A stretch of DNA of 64,000 nt, taken from Pseudodesulfovibrio profundus. GTDB lineage: Bacteria > Desulfobacterota > Desulfovibrionia > Desulfovibrionales > Desulfovibrionaceae. The stretch covers positions 2,765,001 to 2,829,000 of the forward strand of contig NZ_LT907975.1 of NCBI RefSeq assembly GCF_900217235.1. Reading direction: 5' to 3'. The notes under the pieces were generated by a model. That model saw only the letters and a program-made list of their open reading frames with translations, was not told the origin of the DNA and did no database searches. The translations under genes were made by a program, and so were the position numbers. Positions 53,306 to 61,724 of this stretch are shown here, piece by piece. Within the stretch, counting starts at the first letter, position 1. Every line of letters begins with the position of its first letter.

Positions 53306-54367
53306 ATGAGCGACAGTGCAAAACGGTCCCAGGCCTACACGGCCGCCGGTGTTGATATCGAGGCAGGCAACCAGTTCGTCAGCCGCATCAAAGACATGGT
53401 GAAATCCACGTTCACGCCTGGCGTGGCTACGGATATCGGTGGCTTTGGCGGGTTGTTCAAACCTGAAATTGCCGGAATGGAAGCGCCCATGCTCGTGGCC
53501 GGTGCCGATGGTGTCGGAACCAAGCTCAAGCTGGCTTTCATGTTCGACCGCCACGATACCGTGGGTATCGATCTGGTGGCAATGTCTGTCAATGATGTGC
53601 TGGTGCAGGGTGCGCAGCCACTTTTCTTCCTGGATTATTTTGCCACCGGCAAGCTCGAATCCGGCGTGGCCGAACAGGTCGTGTCCGGTGTGTGCGAAGG
53701 GTGCAGACAGTCCGATTGCGCGCTGCTGGGCGGCGAGACTGCCGAAATGCCCGGGTTCTACCCGGACGGCGAGTACGACCTCTCTGGCTTTGCCGTGGGC
53801 ATGGTCGATACGCCCAAGATGGTCACCGGTAAAGACGTCGCCCCCGGCGATGTGATCATCGGTCTGGCTTCTTCCGGCGCGCACTCCAACGGCTGGTCGC
53901 TCATCCGCAAACTTTACGATGAATCCGGTCTCAAGGCGGATGACACCTTCCCCGGTACCGAGAAAACCGTGGCCGAAGTGCTCATTGAGCCGACCCGTCT
54001 GTATGTCAAGCCGGTGCTTAAGTTGCTCGAAGCCGTCACGGTCAAGGGCATGGTGCACGTTACCGGTGGCGGGTTCTACGATAACATCCCCCGCATTCTT
54101 CCTGAGCAGGTCGCGGCCCGCATCGAGTTTGGCTCCTGGCCCATGCTGCCCATTTTCGACTGGATCAAGGAGCAGGGCGATCTCTCCTGGCCGGAAATGC
54201 TCCAGATCTTCAACTGCGGTATCGGATACATTGTCATTGTCAGTGCTGAAGAGGCTGACAAGGCTCTGGACATGCTTGATGCCCGCGATGATGTGGACAG
54301 CTACCGTATCGGCGAAATCGTCGAGAGCGAAAAAGCAGCCGAGCAGTGTGAAGTGCTCTTCCCGTAG
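53306..54367 (+). CDS. purM: Phosphoribosylformylglycinamidine cyclo-ligase
   Basis: AIR synthetase of purine biosynthesis; 353 residues. It closes the imidazole ring of FGAM using ATP. Motifs seen are YTAAGVDIEAGN near the N-terminus, GADGVGTKLKLAF, the MSVNDVLVQGAQPLFFLDYF stretch and GGETAEMPGFY. The C-terminal half has GLASSGAHSNGWSLIRKL. GGAGAGAG precedes the ATG and a strong terminator follows, so it is a single-gene unit here. Confidence 0.97.
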   Translation: MSDSAKRSQAYTAAGVDIEAGNQFVSRIKDMVKSTFTPGVATDIGGFGGLFKPEIAGMEAPMLVAGADGVGTKLKLAFMFDRHDTVGIDLVAMSVNDVLVQGAQPLFFLDYFATGKLESGVAEQVVSGVCEGCRQSDCALLGGETAEMPGFYPDGEYDLSGFAVGMVDTPKMVTGKDVAPGDVIIGLASSGAHSNGWSLIRKLYDESGLKADDTFPGTEKTVAEVLIEPTRLYVKPVLKLLEAVTVKGMVHVTGGGFYDNIPRILPEQVAARIEFGSWPMLPIFDWIKEQGDLSWPEMLQIFNCGIGYIVIVSAEEADKALDMLDARDDVDSYRIGEIVESEKAAEQCEVLFP

Positions 54368-54390
54368 ACCGGCGGATTATATGTTGTATC

Positions 54391-54422
54391 AGCCCCGGCC
54401 TCTGCGCCGGGGCTTTTTTTTT
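54391..54422 (+). terminator. Intrinsic terminator after purM
   Basis: AGCCCCGGC (54391-54399) and GCCGGGGCT (54406-54414) with a 6-base loop and a T9 run. Confidence 0.94.
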
Positions 54423-54580
54423 GGTCTTATGAACACCCCTTGCCCGTGGGTGAGCGGTGATTGATATTTTCAGGATTGGCTTGTCTGATCGGTTTGCTTC
54501 TGGTCTATTGATGAAAGGAATCCCTTTTGTCGACCTCGGAGTGATTGTTCTTCGGGCGATACCACCAACCGGAGGTGCCA

Positions 54581-55000
54581 ATGTTGAAGAAGTGTTTAGT
54601 CCCTGTCATCAGCCTTATGGTGCTGGTGGCTCTCATGGTGATGGCAACCACTGCCGAAGTTGCTTTCGCGCAGGACGTTCCGCGCATGGAGGCTGATCAA
54701 CTGCTGGAGCAGATTGATTCGCCGGATGTGCTGATTATTGACGTTCGTCGCGGTGGTGACTGGACAGGCAGCGGCAAGATGATCAAGAACAGTGTCCGTA
54801 AACCCTATGATGATGTTGAAAGCTGGGTGGACACACTACCCCAAGGCAAAACCATTGTCCTGTACTGCGCGTGAAGCAATGAGTACACCAGCGCCCGGGT
54901 GGCGCGGAAGCTGATCGCGGCCGGTTTTGATGATGTGTATGCCTTAAAAGGCGGGTGGCATAACTGGGAGGTTTCGGGATTTCCTATTCAATTAAAGTAG
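54581..55000 (+). CDS. Periplasmic rhodanese, probable selenoprotein (UGA = Sec98)
   Basis: A single-domain rhodanese of 139 residues if the in-frame TGA at 54872-54874 is read as selenocysteine. The signal peptide is residues 1-30 (cleavage near AFA-QD). The rhodanese body follows: VLIIDVRRGGDW, then TIVLYCA, then Sec98, then SNEYTSARVARKLIAAGFDD and YALKGGWHNW. The Sec replaces the catalytic Cys of the active-site loop (C-x4-[RT]). The frame stays open and rhodanese-like for 41 codons after the TGA. GGAGG precedes the ATG. The alternative, a gene broken by a stop, is less likely. Confidence 0.8.
54888..54907 (+). promoter_or_regulatory. Putative bacterial SECIS hairpin
   Basis: GCGCC (54891-54895), loop CGGGT, GGCGC (54901-54905), extended by CC/GG with one bulged A. 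The apical loop lies about 22-26 bases after the TGA, the distance of known bacterial SECIS elements, and contains a G-G pair as SelB requires. Confidence 0.6.
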
Positions 55001-55116
55001 TACTCTGGCAAGCGGCTGCGGGCTGAAAGGCCCGTCGTCGCTATGTATGGCCGGATTTCCTTGACCAATATGCCTCAATGGACTATTGATAGAGGAAGTC
55101 AACCACCAATGATACT

Positions 55117-55172
55117 GATTTGCAGGGGCGCGGACCCTCCCTGAGAAGCCGCGTGATCTGCATCTTTTTTTT
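55117..55172 (+). terminator. Leader terminator just upstream of greA
   Basis: A hairpin with outer arms GAT..GCAG and CTGCATC (55117-55125 and 55158-55164) and an inner stem CGCGG/CCGCG (55129-55133 and 55149-55153), followed by T8. It ends 33 bp before the greA ATG, leaving no room for a promoter. It may attenuate greA transcription or end the rhodanese transcript. Confidence 0.75.
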
Positions 55173-55205
55173 ATCCTTTTTTTGACTTAACACGAGGTTA
55201 ACACA

Positions 55206-55700
55206 ATGGATCGTATTCCTATTTCAAAACAGGGGTTCGACAAGATCAAGCTGGAACTGGAAGACCTGAAGGCACAGCGTCCCGCTATCATTCAGGCAAT
55301 CAAGGAAGCCCGCGAAGAGGGTGACTTGAGTGAAAACGCCGGTTACGACGCCGCGCGTGAACGGCAGGGCATGCTTGAAGCCCGTATTACCTACATCAAC
55401 TCGCGCATGCCGCTTTTCGACGTTATCGATATCGATACGCTGGACGATACCCGTGCTATCTTCGGCGCCACCGTTGTTGTAGAGGACATTGATACCGAGG
55501 AAACCCGCAAATACCTGCTTCTCGGCCCGGATGACGCCGATCACAAGAAGGGTTCCATTTCGGTCATGTCTCCTATGGGCAGGGCTCTGCTTGGCAAAGA
55601 GGAAGGCGATGAGGTCATCGTTGATGCTCCCCGTGGACGCATCGAGTATGAAGTAGTCTCCGTTGAATACCTCGGCTCCGAAGGTTTGCCCAAAGATTAG
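55206..55700 (+). CDS. greA: Transcription elongation factor GreA
   Basis: Transcript-cleavage factor that rescues stalled RNA polymerase; 164 residues (E. coli GreA is 158). The N-terminal coiled coil is at residues 1-75, with the acidic tip in REEGDLSENAGYDAARERQ that reaches the polymerase active site. A C-terminal FKBP-like domain follows (ISVMSPMGRALLGKEEGDEVIV). ACGAGG precedes the ATG. A strong terminator lies in the leader. Confidence 0.96.
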   Translation: MDRIPISKQGFDKIKLELEDLKAQRPAIIQAIKEAREEGDLSENAGYDAARERQGMLEARITYINSRMPLFDVIDIDTLDDTRAIFGATVVVEDIDTEETRKYLLLGPDDADHKKGSISVMSPMGRALLGKEEGDEVIVDAPRGRIEYEVVSVEYLGSEGLPKD

Positions 55701-55739
55701 AGAATGTTCTTGTCTCGTGGCATGAACCATGTACACTGG

Positions 55740-55766
55740 CCCCACCGGTATTCCGGTGGGGTTTTT
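55740..55766 (+). terminator. Intrinsic terminator after greA
   Basis: CCCCACCGG (55740-55748), loop TATT, CCGGTGGGG (55753-55761), then T5. It ends 4 bp before the next gene's ATG. Confidence 0.92.
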
Positions 55767-55770
55767 CATT

Positions 55771-56550
55771 ATGCTTATAGAACCAGTGAACGTATCCGGC
55801 AGTTTCGACACCCGCGTCGCGGCCAAGGGCTTTTGTGAAGTCTGTGGCCGGGAGCACTCCACGGTGGTCGGCTATGCCACGCCCTATGCGCGGCGGCTTT
55901 TTCAGACCTTGAATGAAAAGCGTCGTATCGACCTGTCTGTGCCCGAGGAAAAAGCGGACTCCCGATTCTCTTTGGATTACCTGTTCGGCAAAGCGCGTGG
56001 ACAGATGTTCGGGGTTTTGGTTGTGCGTGACATGGACGGGGCGACCGGCGTGCTCAAGGCATTTTCGGGCCAGTACAACGGGGCATGGAATGTCCCGGGA
56101 TGGGTGCCGCCCCTTGTTAATACGGACGAGGTGGATGCCATCAGCTTCGGTGTTGAGCGCGTAATCAAAATGCTCGGGCGAATGATTGACGAGCTGGATG
56201 CATCCTCGGCAACCAGAACGCGTCTGATCGAACAGCGCAAGGCTGTTTCCCGGGCATTGATGAAGGATATTCACGCTCTGTACAAGGTGCCAAACATTGC
56301 CGGGGACCTGCGCCCGCTGCAGGAAGTGGTCGCCGGAGATAAAGGGATACCTACTGGTATGGGCGACTGTTGCGCTCCCAAGCTGATCGGGTATGCCGCC
56401 AAACACTCACTCACCCCCCTTGGGTTGGCAGAATTCTACGTCGGCAAGGAAAATCGGGCCGGAACAAGGAAACATGGCGGGATGTACTCTGCCTGTAGCG
56501 AAAAGTGCCAGCGAATTCTGGGATACATGCTCTGTGAGGAGTGCCGCTGA
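55771..56550 (+). CDS. Cys-rich partner of RluA-type pseudouridine synthase
   Basis: A 259-residue protein. The C-terminal third has paired Cys motifs: GMGDCCAPKLIGYAAKHSLTPLGLAEFYVG, then ACSEKCQRILGYMLCEEC. The same sequence type is the N-terminal domain of long RluA-family synthases in gammaproteobacteria. The catalytic domain here is the next gene, starting one base inside this stop (TGATG). The Cys probably bind zinc. The N-terminal CEVCGREH also looks like a metal site. The start is inside 4 bp of the greA terminator, so its ribosome-binding site is weak. Confidence 0.7.
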   Translation: MLIEPVNVSGSFDTRVAAKGFCEVCGREHSTVVGYATPYARRLFQTLNEKRRIDLSVPEEKADSRFSLDYLFGKARGQMFGVLVVRDMDGATGVLKAFSGQYNGAWNVPGWVPPLVNTDEVDAISFGVERVIKMLGRMIDELDASSATRTRLIEQRKAVSRALMKDIHALYKVPNIAGDLRPLQEVVAGDKGIPTGMGDCCAPKLIGYAAKHSLTPLGLAEFYVGKENRAGTRKHGGMYSACSEKCQRILGYMLCEECR

Positions 56551-57197
56551 TGTCGACAATTCCCGATGGGTTGACCATCGTCCATGAAGATACGACGTTC
56601 GTTGTTGTCGACAAACCGAGCGGTCTGCTGTCCGTTCCGGGCAAGGGTGAAGCGAATCAGGATTGCGTCGTTTCCCGTTTCAGGGAGATGTATCCCGACT
56701 CCATCGTTCAGCCGTCCGTGCACCGCCTCGATCAGGACACCTCGGGACTGCTTGTCATGGCCCGGACCGAAGAGGCACACCGAAATCTGTCCATACAGTT
56801 TATGGATCGTCTGGTGGGCAAGCGCTATGTGGCCCTGCTTGAAGGGCTTGTGGAGCAGAATGCCGGTATCATTGAACTGGCGTTCAGACTTGATCCGGAC
56901 AACCGGCCCTATCAGGTGTATGATCCTGAAAAAGGGAAGCTCGGCACCACCCGCTGGCGCAAGCTTGGCGTGGAAAACGGTCACACCCGGGTGGAATTCA
57001 TGCCCATGACAGGGCGAACCCATCAACTTCGACTGCACGCAGCCCACGAGAAAGGGCTGGGCGTTCCCATTGTCGGTGACCGTCTGTACGGTACAGGAAC
57101 AGCCCCCGGACAGTTGAAACTCCATGCTTCTGTCCTGCGTTTCCGACACCCGGAAAACCGGACGCCTCTGGAATTTTCCTCCTCTCCCCCATTTTAG
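56550..57197 (+). CDS. RluA-family pseudouridine synthase
   Basis: RNA-modifying enzyme of 215 residues that turns uridine into pseudouridine. The catalytic Asp is in the HRLDQDTSGLLVMA motif near residue 67. The family's VDKPSGLLSVPGKG start and TGRTHQLRLHAAH C-terminal motif are present. No S4 domain is attached. The ATG at 56550 is coupled to the previous gene (TGATG), with GAGGAG 9 bp upstream; GTG at 56541 is less likely. The RNA target cannot be told. Confidence 0.9.
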   Translation: MSTIPDGLTIVHEDTTFVVVDKPSGLLSVPGKGEANQDCVVSRFREMYPDSIVQPSVHRLDQDTSGLLVMARTEEAHRNLSIQFMDRLVGKRYVALLEGLVEQNAGIIELAFRLDPDNRPYQVYDPEKGKLGTTRWRKLGVENGHTRVEFMPMTGRTHQLRLHAAHEKGLGVPIVGDRLYGTGTAPGQLKLHASVLRFRHPENRTPLEFSSSPPF

Positions 57198-57640
57198 GTC
57201 TACTCCCGAACCTGTCGTTCAAATGTACCAATCTGGTACGAATGCATTCCTAATCCACTGCATTGACATATTTGAATCCGGCAAAAGTGGCATTTTTTTG
57301 TGCAAAAAAGACACATTAGTGCCGATTTGCCTTTTTTGATGAGAGGTTTTTTCATTAATGTCACCATAAATTTCAATTAAATCTGATTGTTAAAAAAAAT
57401 AGCTTTTTTTTTAACAAAATTGTTTCTGTTTTATCCCAGAATTGAGCAAGTATACTACAATTTCGTATCATTTTGAGTTATGCTGAAAAATTGTAAATAC
57501 GTAAGTGTTCAAAAATAATAGATTATTTTTGTTTGGCACGTAACTTGGTAATAGTGACGCCAAGACAATAAAAGGGTCAGGCGCCCTTTGGTCCGGAAGA
57601 GCCGGAAAACCTTTTTTATATGCCTGAAGGAGATTCTTAC
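57198..57640. other. AT-rich regulatory region before glutamine synthetase
   Basis: No gene is supported in these 443 bp. It holds a GTACCA-ATC-TGGTAC palindrome (57225-57239) and a long AT palindrome TTGTTA8...T8AACAA (57387-57416). A sigma-54-like promoter is listed separately. The region probably carries nitrogen-responsive control of glnA. Confidence 0.6.
57534..57549 (+). promoter_or_regulatory. Sigma-54-like promoter of glnA
   Basis: TGGCACGTAACTTGGT matches the consensus TGGCACR-N4-TTGCW except for G instead of C near -12. It lies about 92 bp before the start codon. Control by an NtrC-type activator is inferred. Confidence 0.6.
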
Positions 57641-59827
57641 ATGAGCGGATACCAGACTCGTCAGACCGCAATCGCAGCGGTGACCAACTACACCCCCACG
57701 GTCAAACCCCTGAACTTCGCTGAAACGTCCCCGACCCAAGTGTTCGGTACCAACGTTTTTTGCGACAAGGTCATGAAGAACATGTTGCCAAAAGACGTCT
57801 ACAAGTCTCTGATGGCAACCAAAAAAGCCGGTAAGGAGATGGACCCGGCCATTGCCGGCCCTGTTGCCGCCGCCATGAAAGAATGGGCCATCTCCAAAGG
57901 CGCGACCCATTACACTCACGTATTCTATCCTCTGACCGGTCTGACCGCAGAGAAGCATGACGGTTTCCTGTCTCCGGACGGTGAAGGCGGCGCCATTGCC
58001 GAATTCGACGCTAAACTGCTGATCCAGGGTGAGCCGGATGCTTCCTCATTCCCGTCCGGTGGCCTGCGTGCAACTTTCGAAGCCCGCGGTTATACTGCCT
58101 GGGACGTGACTAACCCAGCTTACATCCTGGAAAACCCCAACGGTACCTTCCTCTGTATTCCCACCGCATTCATCTCCTGGAAAGGGCATGCGCTGGATAA
58201 GAAGACCCCGTTGCTGCGTGCCAACCAGGCCATCAACAAAGCTGGCCGTCGCTTCCTGGAACTCTTCGGCAATGACGATGGCAACATGGTCGTTTCCAAT
58301 GCCGGTCCCGAGCAGGAATACTTTCTCCTTGATCGCAACTTCTATTTTGCCCGTCCTGACCTGATGGTTTGTGGCCGTACCCTGTTCGGCGCCAAACCCG
58401 CCAAGGGCCAGGAACTGGACGATCACTACTTCGGCGCCATTCCCCGCCGTGTGCTGTCCTTCATGCTGGAAGTCGAGCGTGAACTGTACAAGCTGGGCGT
58501 GCCGGTCAAGACCCGTCACAACGAAGTGGCTCCCGGTCAGTTCGAGATCGCTCCGGTTTACGAGCAGTCCAACCTGGCCACCGACCACAACCAGATGGTC
58601 ATGACCACCCTGAAGTCCGTAGCCAAGCGCCACGGCATGGCCTGCCTGCTGCACGAAAAACCGTTCGCCGGTATCAACGGCTCCGGCAAGCACGTGAACT
58701 ACTCCCTGTCCACCGAGACCCAGGGTTCCCTGTACTCCCCGGGCGATACCCCGGCAGAGAACATGCAGTTCCTGGCCGTGACCGCCGCCACCATCCGCGC
58801 CGTGGAAAAATACGGCAAACTGCTGCGTGCGGTTGTTGCCTCTGCTGGTAACGACCATCGCCTTGGCGCCAACGAGGCCCCGCCGGCCATCATTTCCATC
58901 TTCCTGGGTGCCGAGCTGGCCGAAATCTTCAACCAGATCGAAATGGGCGACCTCAAGGGTACCGAGTCCAAAGGCAAGCTCCGCGTCGGCGTTGATACGC
59001 TGCCTCCGCTGCCCATGGATTCCGGCGACCGTAACCGTACCTCGCCTTTCGCATTCACCGGCAACCGTTTCGAGTTCCGCGCTGTTGGTTCCAACCAGTC
59101 CATCGCCGGTGCACAGGTTGCATTGAACACCATCATCGCTGAAGCGCTCGATTACATGTGCGATGAAATCGAAGCCATCACCAAGGGTGACGCTTCCAAG
59201 CTGAGCGAAGCGTGCCAGAAGGTCATTCAGAACATCATGAAAGAGCATGGCCACATCATCTTCAACGGTGACGGGTATGCTGATGCCTGGCAGGTTGAAG
59301 CTGAGAAGCGCGGTCTGCCCAACCTGAAAACCACTGCTGACGCACTGCCCGCGCTGGTCGAGCCGGAAGTCATTGAAGTCTTCGAGAAGTACGGCGTACT
59401 TTCCAAGGACGAGTTGTACTCCCGTCACGAGATTTACCACGAGCAGTACAACCAGCACATTCAGACCGAGTCCGCACTGGTCGTGAAGATCGCCAAGACC
59501 ATCATCCTGCCTGCCGCCATCCGCTATCAGGGTGAACTGGCCGGTACCGCTGCCAACCTCAAGGCCGCTGGTATTGATGGTGTGGCAACTCCGTGCCTGA
59601 CCGAAGTGACCGGACTGATCGGAAAGATGACCGATGCTGTCGCCGCACTGGAAGCCGTCATGGACAAGTGCGACTTCGCAAACGTCGAAGAAGAAGCTGT
59701 TTACAAGACCAAAGAGACCCTGCCTGCCATGCTCGCCGTCCGCGAAGTCGCAGATGCAATGGAAGGCATGGTAGCAGACGATCTGTGGCCGTTGCCCAGC
59801 TACCAGGAAATGCTGTTCATCAAATAG
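57641..59827 (+). CDS. glnA: Type III glutamine synthetase (GlnN)
   Basis: ATP-dependent enzyme making glutamine from glutamate and ammonia; 728 residues, the length of GSIII (GSI is about 470). An N-terminal GSIII domain (from [15 protein letters not shown]) is followed by the catalytic core: [10 protein letters not shown], the [24 protein letters not shown] stretch and [11 protein letters not shown]. The C-terminal 120 residues are GSIII-specific. The ATG at 57641 has GGAG upstream. No GlnB or GlnE gene is nearby. Confidence 0.95.
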   Translation: MSGYQTRQTAIAAVTNYTPTVKPLNFAETSPTQVFGTNVFCDKVMKNMLPKDVYKSLMATKKAGKEMDPAIAGPVAAAMKEWAISKGATHYTHVFYPLTGLTAEKHDGFLSPDGEGGAIAEFDAKLLIQGEPDASSFPSGGLRATFEARGYTAWDVTNPAYILENPNGTFLCIPTAFISWKGHALDKKTPLLRANQAINKAGRRFLELFGNDDGNMVVSNAGPEQEYFLLDRNFYFARPDLMVCGRTLFGAKPAKGQELDDHYFGAIPRRVLSFMLEVERELYKLGVPVKTRHNEVAPGQFEIAPVYEQSNLATDHNQMVMTTLKSVAKRHGMACLLHEKPFAGINGSGKHVNYSLSTETQGSLYSPGDTPAENMQFLAVTAATIRAVEKYGKLLRAVVASAGNDHRLGANEAPPAIISIFLGAELAEIFNQIEMGDLKGTESKGKLRVGVDTLPPLPMDSGDRNRTSPFAFTGNRFEFRAVGSNQSIAGAQVALNTIIAEALDYMCDEIEAITKGDASKLSEACQKVIQNIMKEHGHIIFNGDGYADAWQVEAEKRGLPNLKTTADALPALVEPEVIEVFEKYGVLSKDELYSRHEIYHEQYNQHIQTESALVVKIAKTIILPAAIRYQGELAGTAANLKAAGIDGVATPCLTEVTGLIGKMTDAVAALEAVMDKCDFANVEEEAVYKTKETLPAMLAVREVADAMEGMVADDLWPLPSYQEMLFIK

Positions 59828-59857
59828 TATTCCGGAGCAGAAGAGAGAGAAAAGTCA

Positions 59858-59890
59858 GGGGTCCGCTTGCGAGAGCGGGCCCCTTTCCTT
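59858..59890 (+). terminator. Intrinsic terminator after glnA
   Basis: GGGGTCCGCT (59858-59867) and AGCGGGCCCC (59874-59883) with a 6-base loop, then TTTCCTTT. One G-T pair lies in the stem. Confidence 0.82.
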
Positions 59891-59916
59891 TGAATCGCAG
59901 GAGTTTGAATTGGCTC

Positions 59917-60924
59917 TTAGCAGACGACCCATTGGCCGATACCGGCCGATTCGATGAGCACCTCAAGGGTGTGCATATTGGCCCAGGCATCGGTCAGCGG
60001 TGTGGGGACCGGCGTATCGTCGATGATTGACTTGGCAAAGGCATCGCCTTGCAATGTGTACTGATCGCAGACCCCGAAGGTCGTGGTTCGTATCCGATCC
60101 TCTTCATCCTCCAGTCGATCACGCTGTACAATGATCTGTGTCGGCGCATTGGGCGGCGCATTGAAAGGAATGAGAATTTCGATCCGCCCGTCGGTGCCGA
60201 GTATGTTGACGCGTTGATAGGGCGAAAGCTGGGTGGAGCAGGTAAAGGTAGAGACCTTGCCGTTGAAATCCATCATGCCGGAAAACAGTCGATCGGTACC
60301 GAACTCGGGATCGCGATCGGCAAAACCGCAGCAGCGGGTCGGTTCGGCATTGAAAAGGAACCTGGACAGGGAAATGCTGTAGCAGCCGATATCCATCAAT
60401 CCGCCGCCGCCAATGGCTGCCATGTTGCGGATGTTGTTGGGATCGTCATTGAAATAGGAGAAAAAGGACTGGATAGTCACCAGATCGCCGATTTCTCCTT
60501 CATCCACCAGGCGCTTGGCTTCGATCCATTGTGGGTGGAAACGGTACATGAACCCTTCCATGACCTTGAGGTGAGGGTAGCGGCTGGTTGCATCGATGAG
60601 CTTGTTGGCGTCTTCGGTGTCGAGGCCGATGGGCTTTTCGCACAGGACGTGCTTGCCCGCAGCCATGGCGTTGATCGACCACTTCACATGAAGATGATTG
60701 GGAAGCGGGACATACACGGCATCGATATCCGGGTCGTTCAGCATGGCTTCGTATGAGCCATACGACTTCGGGATGGATAGCTCGTCGGCTGCAGCCCGCG
60801 CTGATTCCTCGTTGCGTGAACAGATGGCGTCCACGGTTGTATATTCCCCTTGTTGCAGAGCGGGGATGACCTTGGTTCGTGCGATCTTTGCCGTGCTGAG
60901 AATGCCGAAGCGAATTGTTTTCAT
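59917..60924 (-). CDS. Gfo/Idh/MocA-family oxidoreductase
   Basis: NAD(P)-dependent oxidoreductase of 335 residues. The Rossmann fold starts IRFGILSTAKIARTKVIPAL. The substrate region shows PNHLHVKWSINAMAAGKHVLCEKPI with the family's EKP lysine. The C-terminal part has GGGGLMDIGCYSISLSRFL. Likely acts on a sugar or related polyol; the substrate is unknown. It stands alone and is convergent with glnA. Longer N-terminal readings to 61425 cross the divergent gene and are rejected. Confidence 0.9.
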   Translation of the reverse strand: MKTIRFGILSTAKIARTKVIPALQQGEYTTVDAICSRNEESARAAADELSIPKSYGSYEAMLNDPDIDAVYVPLPNHLHVKWSINAMAAGKHVLCEKPIGLDTEDANKLIDATSRYPHLKVMEGFMYRFHPQWIEAKRLVDEGEIGDLVTIQSFFSYFNDDPNNIRNMAAIGGGGLMDIGCYSISLSRFLFNAEPTRCCGFADRDPEFGTDRLFSGMMDFNGKVSTFTCSTQLSPYQRVNILGTDGRIEILIPFNAPPNAPTQIIVQRDRLEDEEDRIRTTTFGVCDQYTLQGDAFAKSIIDDTPVPTPLTDAWANMHTLEVLIESAGIGQWVVC

Positions 60925-61114
60925 GGTACGATCCTCATGTGTTTCCGGCCAACCTATCGTATGCAGGGAAGTTCTGGCAACACTTGTGCCGCAGGCGAGG
61001 GCCGCGATCTTGCCTTGACCCGGACAGTCTGTGGCAGATACGTTGTTAGCGTAGTAAAATAGTTGAAAATAGAAGCGCTCAATATGATTGCGGCGCTTAA
61101 CAGCCGGAGGAAAT

Positions 61115-61528
61115 ATGTCGGAAGAAGGACAGAGAATAGAGTTTGGCGATAAAGGCCCGTATCTTTTGCAGGAACTCGCCATGGAGCCGCAGGCCATGTT
61201 GCTTGAAGAGCATGACGTATGCCTGCTGCAGTTCGACCAGTTGTTTATCCCGGTCAGTCTTGCTGCGTGTGCGCCGTTTGCAGCAGCCCTTGCCAACATG
61301 AGCCAGGCCGATATCGGTCCCGAGCGGGCAGGGATGATTCCCCTCGATATTGATACGACGCAGATGACCGAGTTGCCGCTTGTAACGCGCACGGATGATG
61401 AATCCTTCCAGCACAATGAAACCATCTATGTGGATGTGTTCTTTGGCGATACAAAGGCGCGCCTCTGCTTTTCCATCTACGTAGCTGCCGTCATCGGTCA
61501 GGTGTTGTCTCAGGTTCCAGCCGAGTAG
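61115..61528 (+). CDS. Small unknown protein
   Basis: A 137-residue acidic protein, not recognised. It has a weak hydrophobic C-terminus (CFSIYVAAVIGQVLSQV) and no Cys pair or known motif. The sequence DLYVDVFFGDTK-like beta strands suggest a compact soluble fold. CCGGAGGAAA lies 8 bp before the ATG. It is divergent from the Gfo/Idh gene and 197 bp before galT. Confidence 0.65.
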   Translation: MSEEGQRIEFGDKGPYLLQELAMEPQAMLLEEHDVCLLQFDQLFIPVSLAACAPFAAALANMSQADIGPERAGMIPLDIDTTQMTELPLVTRTDDESFQHNETIYVDVFFGDTKARLCFSIYVAAVIGQVLSQVPAE

Positions 61529-61585
61529 CAGAAAGGCAGTCCTCGCTGCTGTCGCTTGCACAGCAACCATTTTGTCCATGCCTTC

Positions 61586-61641
61586 TTGACAGGAATGGTC
61601 CCTTGTGATTTGTTGCAAACAGGTGCCGCAAACGTTTGCGG
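61586..61641 (+). promoter_or_regulatory. gal promoter region with LacI/GalR-type operator
   Basis: TTGACA at 61586-61591 and the perfect 16-bp palindrome CCGCAAACGTTTGCGG at 61626-61641. A further GTTTGC half-site follows at 61646-61651. Operators of this CG-centred type bind LacI/GalR-family repressors. It precedes galT by 84 bp; no repressor gene is in the window. Confidence 0.6.
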
Positions 61642-61724
61642 TATCGTTTGCGACCCGCTGAAAAGAGATGATAGCGGGCATTTCATTTCTTTGTGGTGAA
61701 GTGAAAGCAAGGACAGGGGAAGGC

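Noticed and set aside
54581-54874. Rhodanese as a nonsense-mutated pseudogene
   Set aside because: The stop is TGA at the exact catalytic Cys site, the frame after it keeps rhodanese sequence for 41 codons, and a SECIS-like hairpin follows. A random nonsense mutation is less likely, though not excluded.
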